In this document: piece by piece, positions 51,494 through 60,200 of the stretch
Position numbering within the stretch: position 1 is the stretch's first letter
Layout of the letters: every line of letters begins with the position of its first letter
Source: JASHSH01 sp036490215
GTDB taxonomy: Bacteria; Pseudomonadota; Alphaproteobacteria; Rhodospirillales; Magnetospirillaceae
Reading direction: 5' to 3'
Assembly: GCA_036490215.1 (NCBI GenBank)
Contig: DASXEH010000077.1
Coordinates: 117,555-181,554, forward strand
Length of the DNA: 64,000 nucleotides
Notes under the pieces: model-generated
The model's database searches: none
What the model saw: the letters and a program-made list of their open reading frames with translations, nothing else
Told to the model about the DNA's origin: nothing
Translations under genes and position numbers: made by a program

Positions 51494-52018
51494 ATGGCTT
51501 CCGGCGTGTTGCGATACGACAGAATGGTGGAAGACGCGCTCAAGGGCGTGTTGCGCGCGGCGTTGAAGGCCAGCGAGCAGGGGCTTCCAGGCGACCATCA
51601 TTTCTACATTACCTTCCGCACCGGCCATCCCGGCGTCTCGATCGCCGAGCACCTGCATGCCCGCTATCCGGGCGAGATGACGATCGTCATTCAGCACCAG
51701 TATTGGGGGCTGGAAGTCGACGAGCAGAAATTCGCCGTCACGCTCTCCTTCAATCGCGTCAATGAACGGCTGGTGATTCCCTTCGCCGCCGTCACCGCCT
51801 TTGCCGATCCGTCGGCCAAGTTCGGCTTGCAGTTCCAGGGCACCGCGACCGGCGAAACCGACGCCGAGGTGGTTCCGCTGCCCGACGCACCCGCCTCCAA
51901 TGAAATCGACGATAAGGTCACCTCGGTCAACCCACCGCCGCAGCCGGCCACCGGTACGGCAGATGCCTCGGGCGAGCGCGGCCAAGTCATCGCCCTGGAC
52001 GCCTTCCGGAAGAAATAA
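51494..52018 (+). CDS. sspB: ClpXP adaptor SspB (alpha type)
   Basis: 174 residues from ATG 51494; an upstream TTG at 51485 is in frame. YDRMVEDALKGVLRAALKASEQGLPGDHHFYITFRTGHPGVSIAEHLHARYPGEMTIVIQHQYW matches alphaproteobacterial SspB (cf. the Caulobacter protein). A flexible Pro/Ala linker leads to the short C-terminal ClpX-binding tail ERGQVIALDAFRKK. It tethers ssrA-tagged proteins to ClpX. Placement right after ssrA puts the tag RNA and its adaptor together. Followed by a family B repeat and fumarase. Confidence 0.93.
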   Translation: MASGVLRYDRMVEDALKGVLRAALKASEQGLPGDHHFYITFRTGHPGVSIAEHLHARYPGEMTIVIQHQYWGLEVDEQKFAVTLSFNRVNERLVIPFAAVTAFADPSAKFGLQFQGTATGETDAEVVPLPDAPASNEIDDKVTSVNPPPQPATGTADASGERGQVIALDAFRKK

Positions 52019-52036
52019 GCGGCCGCCGCTTTTTGC

Positions 52037-52158
52037 GTCATGGCCGGGCCCTGCGCGCTTTGCGCGCTAACCTGATTTAGCCGGCGAAGCCGGCGGCCCG
52101 GCCATCCACGACTTTTGTGCCGCGAGACGTGGATGCCCGGATCAAGTCCGGGCATGAC
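52037..52158. repeat. Intergenic palindromic repeat, family B copy 4 (extended)
   Basis: Arms GTCATGGCCGGGC and CCGGATCAAGTCCGGGCATGAC with the CCATCCACG/CGTGGATG inner pair. This copy carries extra inserted bases (52050-52095) containing GCGCGCTTTGCGCGC and CCGGCGAAGCCGGCGG stems, making it longer than the others. Confidence 0.85.
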
Positions 52159-52258
52159 GCTTGTATGTGTAGGGCCAAATTTCCGTAACCCAGTAAGGGT
52201 TGGGACGAGCCGGAAATGGCGATAAGATCACTCCTCCCTCGCCTCCGGACAGCCGCCC

Positions 52259-53896
52259 ATGACCTTCGATCCCCAAGCCATCGACGCCGCCCCCTTTGCC
52301 GACATCTTCCCGCATGGCGAAGACACCACGCCTTACGTGAAGATTTCCGGCGATTTGGTCGGCACCGAGAAATTCAACGGCCGGTCGATGCTGACCATCG
52401 ATCCCAAGGCGCTGACTTTGATCACCCGCTCGGCCTTCGCGCAGATTTCCCATCTGCTGCGTCCGACGCATCTCGCCCAGCTCGCCTCGATCCTCAAAGA
52501 CCCCGAGGCCAGCGACAATGATCGCTTCGTCGCGCTCGATCTGTTGAAGAACGCCAATATCGCGGCCGGCATGGTTCTGCCCATGTGCCAGGACACCGGC
52601 ACCGCCACGATCATCGGCAAGAAGGGCCAGCAGGTCTGGACCGGCGGCGGCGATGCGGTGGCGATCGCGCAAGGCGTGGCCGAGGCCTACACGCAACTCA
52701 ACCTGCGTTACTCGCAGGTCTCGCCGAGAGACATGTTCGACGAGGTCAACACCGGCAACAACCTGCCGGCGCAGATCGATCTCTATGCCGAAGAGGGCGA
52801 CGAATACCACTTCCTCTTCATCGCCAAGGGCGGCGGCTCGGCCAACAAATCCTTCCTGCATCAGCAGACCAAGGCACTGCTCAATCCCGAATCGCTGACC
52901 AAGTTCCTCGACGCGCAGATCCGCACGCTGGGCACGGCCGCTTGTCCGCCCTATCACCTGGCGGTGGTGATCGGCGGCATGTCGGCGGAGATGGCGTTGA
53001 AGACGGTGAAGCTCGCCTCGACGCATTATCTCGACAATCTGCCCACCGCGGGCGGCAAGCATGGCCACGCTTTCCGCGATCTCGAATGGGAAGCGAAGCT
53101 GCTCGAACTCACGCGCAAGTCGGGCATCGGCGCGCAGTTCGGCGGCAAGTATTTCTGCCACGACGCCCGCGTGATTCGCCTGCCGCGGCACGGTGCATCT
53201 TGTCCTGTCGCCATCGGCGTGTCCTGCTCGGCCGATCGCCAGATGATGGGCAAGATCACCCATGAGGGCTTGTTCATCGAACAGCTCGAGACCGATCCGG
53301 CGAAATACATGCCCGAGATCGACGAGTCGAAGCTTTCGGGCGACGTGGTGAAGATCGATCTCGCCAAGCCGATGGACGAAATCCGCCGCACGCTCGGCGC
53401 CTATCCGGTCAAGACGCGCGTGTCGCTCTCGGGCACCATGATCGTCGCGCGCGACATCGCGCACGCGAAGCTGAAAGAAATGCTCGATCAAGGCGGCGAT
53501 CTGCCCGACTACTTCAAGAATCATCCGATCTATTACGCCGGTCCGGCCAAAACGCCGAAGGGTTATGCCTCGGGCGCTTTCGGTCCCACCACCGCGGGCC
53601 GCATGGATTCCTATGTCGATCTGTTCCAGTCGAAGGGCGGCTCGATGGTGATGCTGGCCAAGGGCAACCGGAGCAAAGCGGTGGCCGATGCCTGCAAGAC
53701 ATGGGGCGGGTTCTATCTCGGCTCGGTCGGCGGCGCTGCGGCGGGCCTGGCCCAGAATCACATCCGCAAGGTCGAGGTGCTGGCCTTCCCCGAACTCGGG
53801 ATGGAAGCGATCTGGAAGATCGAAGTGGAAGATTTCCCCGCCTTCATCATCACCGACGACAAGGGCAACGATTTCTTCGCTGCTCTGTCCCATTGA
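52259..53896 (+). CDS. fumA: Fumarate hydratase class I
   Basis: 545 residues, single-chain class I enzyme. Interconverts fumarate and malate using an oxygen-sensitive [4Fe-4S] cluster. N-terminal LLKNANIAAGMVLPMCQDTGTATIIGKKGQQVW carries one cluster Cys. GTAACPPYHLAVVIGGMSAEMALKTVKLAST and GVSCSADRQ include the others. The C-terminal TTAGRMDSYVDLFQSKGGSMVMLAKGNRS segment is conserved in the beta domain. ATG 52259 follows the sspB-distal repeat by 100 bases. Confidence 0.97.
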   Translation: MTFDPQAIDAAPFADIFPHGEDTTPYVKISGDLVGTEKFNGRSMLTIDPKALTLITRSAFAQISHLLRPTHLAQLASILKDPEASDNDRFVALDLLKNANIAAGMVLPMCQDTGTATIIGKKGQQVWTGGGDAVAIAQGVAEAYTQLNLRYSQVSPRDMFDEVNTGNNLPAQIDLYAEEGDEYHFLFIAKGGGSANKSFLHQQTKALLNPESLTKFLDAQIRTLGTAACPPYHLAVVIGGMSAEMALKTVKLASTHYLDNLPTAGGKHGHAFRDLEWEAKLLELTRKSGIGAQFGGKYFCHDARVIRLPRHGASCPVAIGVSCSADRQMMGKITHEGLFIEQLETDPAKYMPEIDESKLSGDVVKIDLAKPMDEIRRTLGAYPVKTRVSLSGTMIVARDIAHAKLKEMLDQGGDLPDYFKNHPIYYAGPAKTPKGYASGAFGPTTAGRMDSYVDLFQSKGGSMVMLAKGNRSKAVADACKTWGGFYLGSVGGAAAGLAQNHIRKVEVLAFPELGMEAIWKIEVEDFPAFIITDDKGNDFFAALSH

Positions 53897-53907
53897 CGGT
53901 GCCGCCC

Positions 53908-54114
53908 ATGCCACGCGATGGAACCGCCCGCGAACCCGAACATCAGGACGACGGCGATTCGGGGCGCAAAAAAGCGCTGATCGCGCTGGCCGTGGTCGTC
54001 GGTCTGGTGGTGGTCAGCATTGTTCTGCTGCATGTGCTGAAGAAATCGTCCGACCTCGAAGACTGCGAAATGCAGGGCCGCACCAACTGCGCACCGCTGG
54101 ATACGTCGAAGTGA
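53908..54114 (+). CDS. Small single-pass membrane protein
   Basis: 68 residues from ATG 53908; a TTG at 53893 is an in-frame alternative overlapping the fumarase stop. A charged cytoplasmic segment (EPEHQDDGDSGRKK) precedes one helix (ALIALAVVVGLVVVSIVLLHVL) and a short Cys-containing outer tail (SSDLEDCEMQGRTNCAPLDTSK). Two Cys in the tail could form a disulfide. No known family. Position 12 bases after fumA suggests co-transcription. Confidence 0.6.
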   Translation: MPRDGTAREPEHQDDGDSGRKKALIALAVVVGLVVVSIVLLHVLKKSSDLEDCEMQGRTNCAPLDTSK

Positions 54115-54127
54115 AAGTACGAGAGGT

Positions 54128-54658
54128 ATGAAAGCGAGAGACTTTCAGTTCGAGCTGATCGATGTCCTCCGCGAAGTTTTGCCCTCTTGCTGCGAAGTCA
54201 AACCAGAGTGGTCCGTCGCTAAAGATGAGGAGGATGGCTTTCGCGACTTAGAGCGCTACGCCCCTCGCCTAGATATCGCTACAGGTCCGTGGAACGTTAC
54301 GAGAGCCGCGGCGAGCAATGTTAGGAAAATTCACGAAGCGGCAGAGATTGAGATAATCAAGCGCATCAGCGGCGCGGCGGACCCCAAACTAAATAGAAAC
54401 CCACGATGCCTTCTGGCAATCGAAATTGAGTTCAGTGGTTCGTCGAAGCACATCCTTGGAGGCTGTACTAACGCAAGCATGATGGGTGCAGTGGGCATCG
54501 TGATCGGGCACCACGACAATATTGATAAGATTCGACGCATCGAGGGATACGCTGCTTGGTTGCGGCAAAAGGAGAAATCGGATCCGTCCCTGTTTGGGAA
54601 CGTAAGGGTTTATGAGACGACAGAATTTATCGATCTTCTTCACATCCGCTCCAAATAG
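54128..54658 (+). CDS. Orphan protein, possible transferred gene
   Basis: 176 residues with clearly lower GC and different codon choice from its neighbours. It begins MKARDFQFELIDVLREVLP; a later strand CLLAIEIEFSGSSKHILGG is followed by ASMMGAVGIVIGH. The strand-acid-x-acid pattern (E99-x-E101) after Asp49 could be a degenerate PD-(D/E)xK nuclease core, but the Lys is not in place, so I do not assign it. No transposase or integrase is adjacent. ATG 54128 comes 13 bases after the membrane protein. Confidence 0.6.
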   Translation: MKARDFQFELIDVLREVLPSCCEVKPEWSVAKDEEDGFRDLERYAPRLDIATGPWNVTRAAASNVRKIHEAAEIEIIKRISGAADPKLNRNPRCLLAIEIEFSGSSKHILGGCTNASMMGAVGIVIGHHDNIDKIRRIEGYAAWLRQKEKSDPSLFGNVRVYETTEFIDLLHIRSK

Positions 54659-54673
54659 GTCAGTCCCGCTGCC

Positions 54674-54700
54674 TTGACCGGGCCGCTTCGGCCCTATAGG
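54674..54700 (+). promoter_or_regulatory. Candidate promoter of the leu leader
   Basis: TTGACC at 54674-54679 and TATAGG at 54695-54700, spacer 15 bases. The spacer itself is a perfect palindrome GGGCCG-ctt-CGGCCC. Transcription would begin at about 54707-54710, at or next to the leader ATG. The short spacer makes this tentative. Confidence 0.45.
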
Positions 54701-54709
54701 TTCCCTCGC

Positions 54710-54766
54710 ATGTCGCACATCGACCGCATGATTGGACTCCTTCTCCTTACGGGCCCGGCGCTCTAA
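54710..54766 (+). CDS. Leucine leader peptide upstream of leuA
   Basis: Eighteen codons: MSHIDRMIGLLLLTGPAL then TAA. Four consecutive Leu codons (CTC CTT CTC CTT, 54737-54748) and a fifth at 54761 are the sign of translational sensing of leucyl-tRNA. No Shine-Dalgarno is evident; with the candidate promoter the message would be leaderless. An internal ATG at 54728 gives a twelve-codon version. It is the only ORF before leuA on this strand. Confidence 0.75.
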   Translation: MSHIDRMIGLLLLTGPAL

Positions 54767-54788
54767 GAGCTCCGGGGTTTCTGCGTTT
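54754..54788 (+). terminator. Attenuator hairpin of leuA
   Basis: CCCGG pairs with CCGGG (54754-54758 with 54772-54776), then one mismatch, then GCTC with GAGC, closing on a TAA loop that is the leader stop codon. The stem is followed by GTTTCTGCGTTTT. A ribosome stalled on the Leu codons would cover the left arm and prevent termination. Confidence 0.6.
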
Positions 54789-55001
54789 TCCCGTCGTCCA
54801 AGTCGGTTTCGGTGTTGCAGTCATGATCTCCCAAACTTCGAGCGCCCACTCTCCCTGCGCCCCCTTCGCGCGTGCGCTTCTGCGACTTAGCGGCGGCCAC
54901 CGGGCCTGAACGGCTGCCCGGCGGCTGACGCCTTCGCCGTCCTCAATTCGCAGAACCAAAACGCCGCCGCACAGCCGCCGGCCAGATTTACGGAGCACAG
55001 G
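54789..55001 (+). other. leuA leader RNA, remaining part
   Basis: About 210 bases between the attenuator and the leuA ATG. It contains a possible stem CCGGGC/GCCCGG around 54900-54921 and GC-rich repeats of GCCGCC, but no ORF with a convincing start. A second structure acting in attenuation or mRNA stability is possible. Confidence 0.35.
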
Positions 55002-56687
55002 ATGTCCACCCCGAAAGTCGATCCCGCTCAGAAGTACCGCGCCTTCGAGCGGATCAATCTGCCCGACCGCCGCTGGCCGTCCGCTGTCATCACCAAGCCG
55101 CCGGTGTGGTGCAGCGTCGATCTCCGCGACGGCAACCAGGCCTTGGTTGAGCCCATGGGTCCGGATCGCAAGCGCCGCTTCTTCGATACGCTGGTGAAGA
55201 TGGGCTTCAAGGAGATCGAAGTCGGTTTCCCCTCGGCCTCGCAGACCGACTTCGATTTCGTCCGCAGCCTGATCGAAGAGAAGCTGATTCCCGATGACGT
55301 GACGATCCAGGTTCTGACCCAAGCGCGGGGCGAGTTGATCCGCCGCACCTTCGAGTCGTTGAAGGGCGTGCGCCGCGCGATCGTCCATCTCTATAATTCG
55401 ACCTCGACGCTCCAGCGCCGCGTGGTGTTCCGCCAGGACCGCGACGGGATCAAGGAGATCGCCGTCAATGGCGCGAAGCTGATCCGCGAACTGGCCGATG
55501 CGGTCACGGGCGAGTCCGAGATCCTCTATCAGTACTCGCCGGAAAGCTTCACCGGCACCGAGCTCGATTTCGCCAAAGAGATTTGCGAGGCGGTGATGGA
55601 TGTGTTCGAGCCGACGCCGGCCAAGAAATTCATCATCAACCTGCCAGCCACGGTCGAGATGGCCACGCCGAATATCTATGCCGATCAGATCGAGTGGTTC
55701 GGCCGCAACGTGAAGAAGCGCGACTCGGTTGTGCTGTCGGTCCATCCGCATAACGATCGCGGCACCGGCGTCGCCGCGGCGGAACTGGCGATGATGGCGG
55801 GCGCCGATCGTGTCGAGGGCACGCTGTTCGGCAATGGTGAGCGCACCGGCAATGTCGATGTGATCACGCTCGCAATGAATATGTTCAGCCAGGGCATCGA
55901 TCCGGGCCTCGATTGTTCCGACATCGACTCATTGGTGAAGGTGGCCGAGCACTGCAATCAATTGCCGGTGCATCCGCGCCATCCTTACGCCGGCGAGCTG
56001 GTCTTCACCGCCTTCTCGGGGTCGCATCAGGATGCGATCAACAAGGGCTTCAAGGAAATGCAGGCCAGCAATTCCAAGGAATGGGCCGTGCCCTATCTGC
56101 CGATCGATCCCGCCGATCTCGGCCGCAGCTATGAAGCGGTGATCCGCATCAACAGCCAGTCGGGCAAGGGCGGCGTGGCTTATATCCTGGAGCAGGATCA
56201 CGGGCTGCAATTGCCACGTGGCTTGCAGGTTGAATTCAGCAAGGTGATCCAGGCGGTCACCGATCGCGATGGCGGTGAGTTGAGCGGCAAGCGCATCTGG
56301 GAGACGTTCTCAACTGAATATCTCCACCAGGATGGGCCGGTCGAGTTCGTCGACCATCGCACCGGGCGCGACCGCAGCAAGACGCGCCGGCTCGATGCCA
56401 CGCTGAAAATCGGCGGCGAGACGAAGCGGATCGAAGGCCATGGCACCGGCCCGATCGATGCCTATGTCGACGCGCTGGGCAACGCTACCGGCATCGTCTT
56501 CACCGTGGCCGATTATCGCGAACACGCGGTGGGCAGCGGCGCCGATGCGGTGGCCTGCGCTTATGTCGAAGCGCGCGCCAAAGAGGGGCGCAGCATGTTC
56601 GGTGTCGGCATGGACAAGGACAGCGCCACGGCCGCGCTGCGCGCGGTGACCAGCGCCGTCAATCGCATCGCGCGCCTCGACGGCTGA
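55002..56687 (+). CDS. leuA: 2-isopropylmalate synthase
   Basis: 561 residues. First step of leucine synthesis: acetyl-CoA plus 2-oxoisovalerate. The DRE-TIM barrel starts VWCSVDLRDGNQALVEPM, the substrate loop. Metal-binding His pair in SVHPHNDRGTGVAAAELA and the signature GADRVEGTLFGNGERTGNVD follow. The C-terminal LeuA regulatory domain (about 430-561) binds leucine for feedback inhibition. Length and N-terminus place it in the long (type 2) LeuA group. Controlled by the leader peptide upstream. Confidence 0.97.
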   Translation: MSTPKVDPAQKYRAFERINLPDRRWPSAVITKPPVWCSVDLRDGNQALVEPMGPDRKRRFFDTLVKMGFKEIEVGFPSASQTDFDFVRSLIEEKLIPDDVTIQVLTQARGELIRRTFESLKGVRRAIVHLYNSTSTLQRRVVFRQDRDGIKEIAVNGAKLIRELADAVTGESEILYQYSPESFTGTELDFAKEICEAVMDVFEPTPAKKFIINLPATVEMATPNIYADQIEWFGRNVKKRDSVVLSVHPHNDRGTGVAAAELAMMAGADRVEGTLFGNGERTGNVDVITLAMNMFSQGIDPGLDCSDIDSLVKVAEHCNQLPVHPRHPYAGELVFTAFSGSHQDAINKGFKEMQASNSKEWAVPYLPIDPADLGRSYEAVIRINSQSGKGGVAYILEQDHGLQLPRGLQVEFSKVIQAVTDRDGGELSGKRIWETFSTEYLHQDGPVEFVDHRTGRDRSKTRRLDATLKIGGETKRIEGHGTGPIDAYVDALGNATGIVFTVADYREHAVGSGADAVACAYVEARAKEGRSMFGVGMDKDSATAALRAVTSAVNRIARLDG

Positions 56688-56698
56688 ACTGAAGGGAA

Positions 56699-56728
56699 CG
56701 GGCGGCATCTACTCGGCCGCCCGCTTCT
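56699..56728 (+). terminator. Terminator after leuA, overlapping the phasin 3' end
   Basis: CGGGCGGC/GCCGCCCG, eight pairs, nine-base loop, followed by CTTCTTCTTCC. It begins 12 bases after the leuA stop and contains the stop codon of the convergent phasin gene. Confidence 0.65.
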
Positions 56729-57140
56729 TCTTCCCCGGCGGCTTGAGCTGTATGGGTTTGGCGGGTGCCGGCTCGTTCGTCGGCGGCTTCGGTGGGGCGG
56801 TGGATGTCGCTTTGACGAATTGATTGAACTGCTCGCTCAGTGAAGTCATCTGCTCGAAATAGACCGAGCTCATCAGCTCGGCCAGATCGCGCTGGGCGGC
56901 CACCGCTTCCTCGGGCGATTTCGCGGTGGCGAGACGCCGAAGAATCCCATTGCCGGTTTCGACTTCTTTACGAGCGGCCGTCCACACCTGTCGGCTCGCT
57001 TCGGTCGCTGCGGTGAAGAATTTCTGCTGCACATCGATCCAGCCCAACATCGCCTCAGCCGGGCTGAAACCCGTGGGCCAGGTGAAGGGCGGAAAGGCAT
57101 TCTGAAGCTGTTCGATCCAACGCGTGTCTTTCGGGGCCAT
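56709..57140 (-). CDS. Phasin-family protein
   Basis: 143 residues. The pattern PPFTWPTGFSPAEAMLGWIDVQQKFFTAATEASRQVWTAARKEVETGNGILRRLATAKSPEEAVAAQRDLAELMSSVYFEQMTSLSEQF is a long amphipathic helix like phasins that coat polyhydroxyalkanoate granules. The Pro/Lys-rich tail (PPKPPTNEPAPAKPIQLKPPGKKKRAAE) is like the basic tails seen in PHA-associated proteins. No phaC/phaP is nearby, so a role on granules is by family only. Confidence 0.75.
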   Translation of the reverse strand: MAPKDTRWIEQLQNAFPPFTWPTGFSPAEAMLGWIDVQQKFFTAATEASRQVWTAARKEVETGNGILRRLATAKSPEEAVAAQRDLAELMSSVYFEQMTSLSEQFNQFVKATSTAPPKPPTNEPAPAKPIQLKPPGKKKRAAE

Positions 57141-57173
57141 GGCCAGCCTCCAAAGATCAGTGGTCCGCGGGTG

Positions 57174-57196
57174 ATCCCCGGGTCACGCCCGGGGAT
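57174..57196. repeat. Short GC palindrome related to family B
   Basis: ATCCCCGGG/CCCGGGGAT with a five-base loop, continuing into GACG. It resembles one half of a family B element and lies between asmA and the phasin gene, so it can act as a hairpin after asmA. Confidence 0.6.
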
Positions 57197-57217
57197 GACG
57201 CCACCTGACCGGTGCCG

Positions 57218-60200
57218 TCATTTTGCGACCTTTGTGCCCCGCTGCGCCAGCCAGGTCTGTAACGGGTTGATATCCATCACTTGCCGCGGGTTGGACAGTC
57301 CACCCGACAGGCGCAACACCAAAGGCGGCGCATCGGGCGCGTCGGCCAGGTGCAGATCGGCATGGGCGTCCATGGCATAGGCGGGCAGATTGACCGCGCC
57401 GCTGGCCTTCATCGTGCCGCCATCGGCCAGCAAGGTCAGGTCGTCGCTGGTGAAGATGCCGCCGGTGGCTTTGATCGTACCGGTCAAGGATTTGAACGGC
57501 GTCGAACCGCTGGCGCCGGCCTGCATCAGCGTCAGCAGGCTCGCCGCGTTCGGCGTCTTCAGCCGGGCATCGGCCGCCTTGAGGTCGAAGCCCTTCAACG
57601 TACCGTCATGGGCGTCGATCTTGGCGCTGCCGGCCAGCCGGCCCATCAGCTCGGCGGGCGAATCGCCGGTCGTGGTCAGGTCGGCGCCGAAATCGATCAT
57701 GCCGTCGGCCAAATTGAGATTGGCCACACCCAGCACAGCCTGCTTCAACTGCGCCTTGCTCAGTTGAACGCCACCGGATACGGCGCCCGAATCATCGAGT
57801 GCGGCTGAGGCGGTCAGATCGCCATCCCACAGCTTGGCAGTGAACTTGTCGAGCGTGGCCTTGCCATCGGCCAGGGTCATCGCCAGCGACGGGTTGTTCA
57901 CCTTCACCGATCCCCAGGTGAAGGCGGTGGCCGTGATCGCCACACTGGCGTCCGCCGACCGCATCCAGGTCAGATCGATGGGATCATGCGAGAAATGATC
58001 GACGATGCCACCCACCGCGACATTCGGGCGCGGCGCGGCTTGCGGCACGGCGGGTTCGCCGGGCGGGGCTTTTTGGACTTGCGGTGCCGGTGCCGCGGGT
58101 TTGGCAGCGGACGCCGTCTGCGCCGCCGATCCCATCAACGCATCGAGCGGCACATCGCCGGCGTTCAGCGCGATGTCGAGATGCGTGCGATCCGCCAGAT
58201 CGATGCCGACATGGCCCGTTGTCGTGATCGAACCGATCGCGAGCTTGAGATCGTCCACACTCAGCTTCTGCGCGGTGCCGGTCAGATGGAAGGCCGCGGA
58301 CAGCGGTTGGTTGCCGGCGCGGCGGCGATAGTCGACGCCGACCAGGCGCAACGCGCCCGCGAGGTTCGGATGAGTGAGCGTCGCGTTGAGATCGACGCTC
58401 GGTGTGGCGAGGGGCGTCGTGATCTTGCCGCCGATGGTCGCGTTCACACCAGCCGCGGCGCCCTGCGATTGGATGGTCAGCGCCGCGGCGTCGCCATCGA
58501 TCTGCGCCGACAGGGTCAGCGCACCGAGATTGTCGGGCGGCGTGGTGACGCCGATCGCGCCCAGCAGGACATGCGGATCGGTGGCGCTGACATCGAGTTT
58601 CATCGCGTCGAAATGCGGGGTTCCGCCAAGATCGTCGACCTTGCCGGCCATGGTGGCTTTGGCGCCCTCGAGATCGGCTACCGTCAGTGAGCGCAGCGTC
58701 AGCCCGCCATTGGTCAGGCCGCCGTCGAGATCGAGGCCCGCCAGGGTCACGCCGCGCGTCACCAACTGCCCCACATGGCCGCGGATATTGGCGTCGAAGG
58801 CGCTCAACCACTGGCCCAATGGACCCAGGCTGGTCACCGCGCCAGAAGGCGAGGCGGGGATCGTGGTTGGCGCCGTCCCCGATACGGGCGCGCTCGCGGC
58901 AATGGCGCGCGGGCGATAGGCATCGGCGTTCAACGTGTCGATGGAGAACGACGCGCCCAGCGCCGGGCGCGGCGCCGTGGCGGTGGGCAGGCGCAGATCA
59001 ACGGCCGTGGTTATGTGCGTACCGTCAACGCGGATCTCCGCGCCGTCGAGTTTGACACGATCGGGCGCGGCGGCGAGATGGCCGGTGAAGCGGGCCGCGC
59101 CCAGCCGATCCTCGGGCACAGCGCCCACATCCACGGCCAGCCAGCGCAACAGACTGCGCAGATCGTCGGTGCCGGTCTCGAACGAGCCGTCGAAATTCAG
59201 TTTGCCGTCGGGCGATGAATCGACGAAGCCGAACAGGTTGACCTGGCTGTTGCCGGGCAGGGTCGCACCCACCTGGTTGACCGTCACCTCGCCATTGGCC
59301 AACAGCGCATCAAGGCGCGCGCCGCGAATCAGCACGCCATGCCAAGGGATCGATTCGGCCGACAGATCGACGCTGGCGCCAAGCCAGGTCGGCAGTTTGA
59401 AGGCCAACCCTGTCAATGCCGGCAACGCCGCGGCGGGCGTGGCCGCCGCTGCGGTCTTGCCGCCATCCTGCGCCGCAATCTGCATCTTCGACCACGGCGC
59501 GAAATCGACGCGTGGCGCAGAGAGCTTCAGATCGAGTTGTGGATCGCCTTCCAGATTCAGCGCCGTGTATCCCACCAGCGACGCGCCCGGCAGATCGAAA
59601 GTCACATTCTGCACGGCAACGTCTTGGATGCTCGCCGCGACCCTGCCATGCAGTTCGATGGCGCCGCTCGGCGCATTGGCGAGGCCGATCAAACCAGCCA
59701 CGCGATCTGCGTGTGCGGCTTTGATCGTCAGCCGCCCGGCGAGAACAGTGGCTTCGTCATGGCCGGTCAGGGTGCCGCCGAGCGACAAGCGTGCCGCGCC
59801 GTCGCCGAGATCGAGAGCAAGATCGACGGGCGTTTCTTTACTATCGAGCTGCCCGATCGAGCCCTGCGCACTTATCGGCGTCGAACCACTGTGCCCTGTC
59901 ACGCGAAACTGGAACGGACCGGATTCACCGCCAGCGGTTGCGCTGGCGTTGATGCCTTCCGCGGTCATGACGCCGATGCGCGGCAGGCGCAGGCTCACCA
60001 TCGCGTCGCGCAACTCGATCTGCTCCAACGCGCCCGATCCATTGCCGGACAGAAGCGAAACATCGCTCTGCGGTCCGGCGTCAGGCGCCTTGGAATGAAC
60101 ATGGACGTCGGGCGTGGGAACGAAGCGCCAATTGGCGCGCCCATCGGCCAGCCGCTCGATATGGATCTGCGGCCGCTCCAACACCAGCGACGAGATTTCG

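Noticed and set aside
54747..55751. Long antisense frame across the start of leuA
   Set aside because: Composition is that of a GC-rich shadow, and leuA on the other strand is a clear full-length enzyme.
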